Shown piece by piece: positions 7,681-11,574 of a DNA stretch of 11,574 nt (its first letter is position 1; each line of letters starts with the position of its first letter). The position numbers and the translations under genes were made by a program. Under the pieces are notes generated by a model, which did no database searches, had not been told where the DNA came from, and worked only from the letters and a program-made list of their open reading frames with translations. Source of the stretch: Actinomycetes bacterium (GTDB lineage Bacteria > Actinomycetota > Acidimicrobiia > Acidimicrobiales > Bog-793); assembly GCA_021823365.1 (NCBI GenBank), contig JAKAOD010000045.1, forward strand, positions 1 through 11,574, given 5' to 3'.

Positions 7681-7863
7681 GGACGCGCGAGGCGACCGTA
7701 CGAGGTGCGGACGGGGACGGCCCTTAACTGGTCGTCGCGGTGCTCCTTCCCCGCCCGGCTGGGCGTGTTCGTGGCGACGGCGCACGGGCGCGGCCTAACG
7801 GCCTGCAAGGCGGTGCCGGGAGGGAGGTCGGAGGTTCGGGGGCGAAGAGGAGGCCACGCCCGA

Positions 7864-7885
7864 GCCGACCCGGTGGCCGGTCGGC
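7864..7885. other. Intergenic inverted repeat
   Basis: GCCGACC (7864-7870) and GGTCGGC (7879-7885) form a perfect 7-bp stem around an 8-base loop. There is no T-run on either side. It could be an operator or chance in GC-rich DNA. Confidence 0.25.
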
Positions 7886-7992
7886 CAACCCCGTCCGTCG
7901 GTGGCTGTGTCTTGGGTGCGGCACACGCTAGCCGCGCGCCGACGGCGCCGCAACCCTTTGGCCGGGAACGGGCTGTGGCGCCGGCGGCTGGC

Positions 7993-8005
7993 TAGCATGT
8001 CGCCG
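7993..8005 (+). promoter_or_regulatory. -10 element of a leaderless epimerase promoter
   Basis: TAGCAT (7993-7998) matches TAnnnT, and the G of GTG 8005 is exactly seven bases after its last base, the expected +1. There is no Shine-Dalgarno sequence between them. No -35 consensus is evident. The fit of the protein family start to GTG 8005 independently supports this. Confidence 0.6.
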
Positions 8006-8949
8006 TGCTTCCGGCCTCCGGCGAGCAGCATCTCATCGCCTCCGGCGAGCAGGAGGCGGTGGTCGCCGAGGTCGGGGCCACGCTGCGCTCCTACGCCTGC
8101 GCAGGCAGGGATGTCTGCTGGGGCTTCGCCGCCGACGAGATCTCGGGCGGCGGGCGGGGCCAGGTGCTTGCTCCCTGGCCGAACCGGCTCCGGGACGGCA
8201 CCTACTCCTTCGACGGGCTGAGCGGGCACGCCGCCCTCGACGAGCCCGGACGTGCGAACGCGATCCACGGTCTCGTCAGGTGGGTGCCCTGGCGGCTGCT
8301 CGAGCAGCCCGACCCGGCCACGGTCCGCCTGGGCTACGTCCTCTACCCCCAGCCCGCCTACCCCTACCAGGTCCGCCTCGAGGTCACCTACCACCTCGGC
8401 GAGGGCGGTCTCGTGGTGCGCATCGCCGCGACGGGGGAGGGCGAGCGGCGCGCCCCGTTCGGGGTCGGCTTCCACCCCTACCTGAGCGTCGGTCCCGCAG
8501 CCCTGGACGACGCCCGGATCTCCCTACCCGCCCGCCGGCGCCTCGTCCTCGACGAGCGGGGACTGCCGACCGGCAGCGAGGAGGTCGCCGGCACGCCCTT
8601 CGAGGCCGTCGCGGGCCCGGGTGGGGTCGAGGCACGCCCGCCCCTCGGCGAGATGCAGCTCGACGACTGCTTCTGCGACCTCGCCGCGGACGCCGACGGG
8701 TGCTGGCGAGCTCGCGTCGGCGCGGACGTCGACGGCTCGGTGACCGAGGTGTGGGGAGAGGGAGCCTTCCGCTACCTGATGTGCTTCACCGGCGACTCCC
8801 TTCCATCCGGGGACCGCCGGCGCGGGGTGGCGATCGAACCGATGACCTGCCCTCCAGATGCCTTTCGCAGCGGGGAGGACCTCGTCGTCCTCGGTCCGGC
8901 CGAGCGGTTCGAGGCCTCGTGGGGGATCGTGCCGCCGCTCAGCCGCTGA
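8005..8949 (+). CDS. Aldose 1-epimerase (mutarotase) family protein
   Basis: Probably interconverts alpha and beta anomers of a hexose in the cytosol; the exact sugar is unknown. The 314-residue beta-sandwich protein shows the family pattern: SGEQ at 5-8, GATLRSY at 24-30, APWPNRLRDGTYSFDG at 56-71, His89 in IHGLVRW, the catalytic His155 region in GFHPYLS, DDCF near 220, and the probable catalytic Glu in AIEPMTCPPDAF near 281. This pattern is typical of the actinobacterial YihR/GalM-like group. GTG 8005 places SGEQ at the N-terminus as in homologues. There is no ribosome binding site because the mRNA is probably leaderless. The gene stands alone on its strand and its last 11 bases overlap the end of the opposite transpeptidase gene. 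Confidence 0.92.
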   Translation: MLPASGEQHLIASGEQEAVVAEVGATLRSYACAGRDVCWGFAADEISGGGRGQVLAPWPNRLRDGTYSFDGLSGHAALDEPGRANAIHGLVRWVPWRLLEQPDPATVRLGYVLYPQPAYPYQVRLEVTYHLGEGGLVVRIAATGEGERRAPFGVGFHPYLSVGPAALDDARISLPARRRLVLDERGLPTGSEEVAGTPFEAVAGPGGVEARPPLGEMQLDDCFCDLAADADGCWRARVGADVDGSVTEVWGEGAFRYLMCFTGDSLPSGDRRRGVAIEPMTCPPDAFRSGEDLVVLGPAERFEASWGIVPPLSR

Positions 8950-10273
8950 CCGGGGCGCGCGGCGGGCCCGACGGCGCCGTGGTGGTGGTCACCGGCGGCG
9001 CGCCCGCCGGCGGCGTGGCGACGCCGAGCTCGGCAGCCAAGTCGCCCGTCGTGACCGTGACGAGCGTGCCGTAGGGGTCGGTGGGGAACACCGCCGACGC
9101 GTCGGCGACGGGCAGCTCGACGCAGCCGTCGCTCTGGGGGAAGCCGTAGCTCGCGCGCACGAAGCCATGGACCGCGTCGGAGCCGTTGAAGTAGGCGACG
9201 TAGGGAACGCCCGGGTCGTCGTAGGTGGTGCCGTTCGGGTTGGTCCCCTGCATCGTCGTCGCGAGGTAGCGGAGGTAGACCGGCCAGGTCCCGAGGGGCG
9301 TCTGCGCGCCTGGGACGCCGGTGTTGGCGAGGCTGCTGTAGATGACGGCACCGTCGCGCCAGACGTAGAGGGTCTCGGGCTCGGTCTCGGTGACGATCAG
9401 GTAGTCGTAGGGACGCGTGGTCGTGTTGCGTTGCGCCACTGCGTCGAGCAGGTCGCCCCAGACGAGCGGGCCGGCGATGCCGTCGACGCCGAGGCCGTGA
9501 TCCGACTCGAAGGCCATGACTGCGCCCTCGGTGACGGTGTTCCATGCCCCGGGGCTCCATTGCGCCGCGAGCTGAGCCGGGATGTGGGCGAAGCGCCAGA
9601 CGAACCGGCCCGGGCGCGCCTCGAGGGACACGGAGGAGGGGCTGCGGGCCTCTGCTCCGAGTGCGACGGCGGGCGAGGTCGTCGTGGCCGTGCCGGCGGG
9701 GTCGAAGGCGACCGGCAGGTAGCCGAGCTCGGCGAGGAGCTGCTGCAGGCGCAGCACCGGGACGCCGGCGACGGCGAAGTCGAACGAGCTCGGGCGCTTC
9801 AGGCGCTGGCCGCCAGAACCCCTGATCCCGCCCGAACCGGCGGGGATCACCACGCGGACGCGCTGGTCGGGGACGAGGCGCTGCGCGGGGTGGAACACGA
9901 GCGTCCGGCTGCCGGCGCCTGTCCAGGCGCCCGCGAGGTCGGGCGTGAGCCTCGGCATGGCCGAGGACGCGGCCACGGGGACTGAGAAGCGCACGGCGAG
10001 GGTGGCGTGAGGCGAGACCCCGGTCGTCCCCGGCGTGGGCGACTCCTCCACCACCTCGAGCGGTGCCGGCGGATCGTCGGCCTTCTGCGTGCCCGCTGCA
10101 GCCGCGGCGCGCCCGGCGATCCCCGTCGTATGCGCACCGCGCGCAGCCCGGTTCGCGATGGCATCCGCGCGTCTCCCGACGAGCTCCACCGCCCCGAGGG
10201 CGAGCACGAGCGCCAGCGCCGCTCCCCCGACGGTCCACCCCAGTCGGCGCCTCGCCGCCGCCGAGCCGCTCAC
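8939..10273 (-). CDS. Membrane-anchored L,D-transpeptidase with Ig-like and peptidoglycan-binding regions
   Basis: Forms 3-3 cross-links in peptidoglycan, or attaches proteins to it, outside the membrane. The 444-residue protein has a short Arg-containing N-terminus and one membrane segment at about 12-33, an Ala-rich linker, a Big_5-like Ig domain at about 72-168 (ESPTPGTTGVSPHATLAVRF), then a peptidoglycan-binding-like region at 171-280. A YkuD catalytic domain follows at about 290-410 with His369-Gly370, Ser381, Gly383 and nucleophile Cys384 (SDGCVELP). The tail is Pro/Thr-rich. The binding-region halves LRLQQLLAELGYLPV (174-188) and GAVMAFESDHGLGVDG (250-265) are separated by an extra stretch of about 50-60 residues. 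GTG 10273 overlaps the glnD stop as GTGA and has AGGAGG (10278-10283) 4 bases upstream. The 3' end overlaps the epimerase gene by 11 bp. Confidence 0.92.
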   Translation of the reverse strand: MSGSAAARRRLGWTVGGAALALVLALGAVELVGRRADAIANRAARGAHTTGIAGRAAAAAGTQKADDPPAPLEVVEESPTPGTTGVSPHATLAVRFSVPVAASSAMPRLTPDLAGAWTGAGSRTLVFHPAQRLVPDQRVRVVIPAGSGGIRGSGGQRLKRPSSFDFAVAGVPVLRLQQLLAELGYLPVAFDPAGTATTTSPAVALGAEARSPSSVSLEARPGRFVWRFAHIPAQLAAQWSPGAWNTVTEGAVMAFESDHGLGVDGIAGPLVWGDLLDAVAQRNTTTRPYDYLIVTETEPETLYVWRDGAVIYSSLANTGVPGAQTPLGTWPVYLRYLATTMQGTNPNGTTYDDPGVPYVAYFNGSDAVHGFVRASYGFPQSDGCVELPVADASAVFPTDPYGTLVTVTTGDLAAELGVATPPAGAPPVTTTTAPSGPPRAPVSG

Positions 10274-11574
10274 CTCGCCTCCTCGCCCGAAGCGCCGCCC
10301 GCCCGCTCCCCGGCGGACCGGTTCCCAGAGCCAACGGTACCGCCCCCGGCGGACGCTTCGACGACGAGATCGAGCGCCTGGCGCACGCGGGCGACCGACT
10401 CGGGGTCCTCGAGCTTTCGCCCGTCCGGACCGAGGACGTAGAAGGCGTCGATCGCCCCGTGGCCCACCGTGTCCACGAACGCCGCCTGGATGTCGCAGCC
10501 TTCTGCGGCGAGCGTCGCCGCGATCTCGTGGAGCAGCCCGAAGCGGTCGGGCCCCCGGACCTCGACGATCGAGGCGAGGTCCGAGGTCTCGCTGTCGACC
10601 ACGACGTGCCGCTCGGGGCGGAGCGCCGAGGCCGCCCGCCGGCTCCCGGCGTAGGCCCGCTCGAGCTCGGCCAGGCGCTTCGCCACGTCGAGGTCGCCCC
10701 CGAGCGCGGCCTCGAGGTCGCGCTCGACGGCGGACCACTCCGGAAGGCGGTCGAACTGGGGCTCGACGTCGAAGGTCTCGACCGCCATCCCCCGGCCCCC
10801 GGCGGCGGCCGTCGCCCGGCGGACGTTGCAGCGGTTGAGCGCCAGGGCGCCTGCCGCGGCTGCGAGGAGGCCTGGCCGGTCGGGCGCGACGACGGTGACG
10901 CGCCTGCCGGTGGCGCGGACGGCCAGGCGCCCCGCTGCGAGGAGCTCGGACTCGAGCGGGGTCGGGGAGTACGGCTCGGGGCCCTTGAGCGGCTCGCCGT
11001 CGAGGACGCGCCCGACGCGCTCGACGAGCGTTGCGACGAGCTCGGACTTCCATTGGCTCCAGGCGAGGGGTCCGGTGGCGTGGCTGTCGGCCTCGGTGAG
11101 CGCCCGGAGCAGGACGAGGGTCCTGCGGTTCTCGACGATGCGGGCGACGAGCCGGGCCGTCGCGGGGTCGTCGAGGTCCCGGCGCGTCGCGACCTCGGGG
11201 AGGACGAGGTGGTAGACGACGAGGCGGGTGAGCGTCGTCACGTCCGCGTCGTCGAAGCCGATCCGCCGGGCGATCGTCTCCGCGAGCTCACCGCCCACCT
11301 CGCTGTGGTCCCCGTCGAAGCCCTTGCCGAGGTCGTGCAGGAGGGCCCCCATCAGCAACAGGTCGGTCCTCTCGACCTCTCCGGCATGCTCCGCGGCACG
11401 GGCGACGGTCTCGAGCAGGTGACGATCGACGGTGTAGCGGTGATAGGCGTTGCGCTGGGGCCTGTTGCGCACGGCGGTCCACTCCGGCAGCAGTCGCTCG
11501 AACAGGCGGCGCTGGTCGAGCGCCTCGACGACCGCCACGACGGCGTCACCCGTCGCGAGCAGGCGGACGAAGGC
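10270..11574 (-). CDS. glnD: PII uridylyltransferase / uridylyl-removing enzyme GlnD, C-terminal half (N-terminus outside window)
   Basis: GlnD senses glutamine and nucleotidylates or de-nucleotidylates PII proteins to set nitrogen assimilation. In actinobacteria the transfer is often adenylylation. The visible 434 residues are the C-terminal half, with the frame open to the right edge; the nucleotidyltransferase domain lies outside. Visible numbering: a conserved ERLLPEW (26-32), then RPQRNAYHRYTVDRH and LLHDLGKG, giving the HD hydrolase metal ligands (about 45-85). The nucleotidyl-removal domain continues to about 190. Two ACT domains follow, at about 222-275 (VTVVAPDRPGLLAAAAG) and 337-405 (VEVRGPDRFGLLHEIA), which bind glutamine. 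The Gly-rich tail seems dispensable. The neighbour upstream is often glnB/glnK, which cannot be seen here. The stop overlaps the transpeptidase start by four bases. A GTG at 11538 is internal, not the start. Confidence 0.94.
   Translation of the reverse strand, partial: AFVRLLATGDAVVAVVEALDQRRLFERLLPEWTAVRNRPQRNAYHRYTVDRHLLETVARAAEHAGEVERTDLLLMGALLHDLGKGFDGDHSEVGGELAETIARRIGFDDADVTTLTRLVVYHLVLPEVATRRDLDDPATARLVARIVENRRTLVLLRALTEADSHATGPLAWSQWKSELVATLVERVGRVLDGEPLKGPEPYSPTPLESELLAAGRLAVRATGRRVTVVAPDRPGLLAAAAGALALNRCNVRRATAAAGGRGMAVETFDVEPQFDRLPEWSAVERDLEAALGGDLDVAKRLAELERAYAGSRRAASALRPERHVVVDSETSDLASIVEVRGPDRFGLLHEIAATLAAEGCDIQAAFVDTVGHGAIDAFYVLGPDGRKLEDPESVARVRQALDLVVEASAGGGTVGSGNRSAGERAGGASGEEAR
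10278..10283 (-). promoter_or_regulatory. Ribosome binding site of the L,D-transpeptidase gene, inside the glnD end
   Basis: AGGAGG on the minus strand, 4 bases before GTG 10273. It lies within the last codons of glnD, so it also encodes the Glu-Glu-Ala end of that protein. Confidence 0.65.

Larger units (their letters stand above)
7564..8004. other. 441-bp divergent intergenic region
   Basis: Region between the minus-strand rpf-like gene and the plus-strand epimerase gene. An open frame at 7633-7995 (plus) gives only low-complexity Arg/Gly/Pro-rich protein, has no ribosome binding site, and runs into the epimerase promoter, so I do not call it. Seen instead: the rpf-like gene's RBS, three GGCAYGCCG boxes (7621-7680), a GCCGACC/GGTCGGC hairpin (7864-7885), an interrupted GTGT/ACAC inverted repeat (7907-7926), and the -10 element at 7993. 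A TACGGT on the minus strand (7695-7700) could be the -10 of the rpf-like gene with a leader of about 125 bases, but this is weak. Confidence 0.6.

Noticed and set aside
7564..7760. c-di-AMP (ydaO-type) riboswitch in front of the rpf-like gene
   Set aside because: Such riboswitches are common upstream of actinobacterial rpf genes, but I could not find the conserved GGGGGACCCA-type core or the 3' GACAGCUAACCUCG-like element on the minus strand. A covariance-model search would decide.
7633..7995. Possible 120-residue gene in the divergent intergenic region
   Set aside because: No ribosome binding site, Arg/Gly/Pro-rich low-complexity protein, and its 3' end overlaps the epimerase -10 element.
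8014..8052. 15-bp direct repeat with period 24 at the epimerase 5' end
   Set aside because: The two copies encode SGEQ-type residues that the aldose epimerase family has at both positions, so selection on protein plus codon bias explains it better than a duplication.

Overview
The window is a GC-rich (about 70% by eye) bacterial chromosomal segment with nine protein genes, all from recognisable families. No RNA genes, insertion sequences, phage genes or CRISPR arrays are visible. The organism is probably an actinobacterium, perhaps of the Acidimicrobiia. The evidence is GTG/TTG starts, TAnnnT -10 elements placed so that two genes would be read as leaderless mRNAs, a secreted Rpf-type resuscitation factor, an Ig-like plus L,D-transpeptidase protein, and the ribose-5-phosphate-dependent (PdxS/PdxT) vitamin B6 route. 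The lineage is an inference; only the base composition and gene content are seen.

Left part, plus strand (1-5327): the 3' part of a glyoxylate-reductase-like 2-hydroxyacid dehydrogenase, a strong GC hairpin, then a tight cassette pdxS-pdxT-ppc. pdxS starts directly behind a -10 element. The other two genes are joined by 4-base stop/start overlaps (GTGA and TTGA), so one mRNA probably makes both PLP synthase subunits and phosphoenolpyruvate carboxylase. The carboxylase carries a perfect 24-bp tandem duplication in an N-terminal Gly/Pro loop.

Middle, minus strand (5376-7563): guaB (IMP dehydrogenase), convergent with ppc across only 48 bp, and upstream of it a secreted Rpf-like muralytic protein with a His/Arg-rich N-terminal segment. 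guaB probably has its own promoter in the 82-bp gap. The 441-bp region 7564-8004 lies between the divergent rpf-like gene and the aldose-1-epimerase-like gene. It has no convincing gene, but holds three GGCAYGCCG boxes, a hairpin, and the leaderless promoter of the epimerase.

Right part: the epimerase-like gene (plus) overlaps tail-to-tail by 11 bp with a membrane-anchored L,D-transpeptidase gene (minus). That gene is joined by a GTGA overlap to the 3' half of glnD (PII uridylyltransferase), which runs off the right edge.

Taken together this is mainly core metabolism (B6, anaplerosis, guanine nucleotides, nitrogen signalling) with two peptidoglycan enzymes. I find no clear new defence or mobile system. 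The points worth a second look are the unusual operon partnerships, the leaderless promoters, the boxes upstream of the rpf-like gene, and the expanded peptidoglycan-binding module of the transpeptidase.
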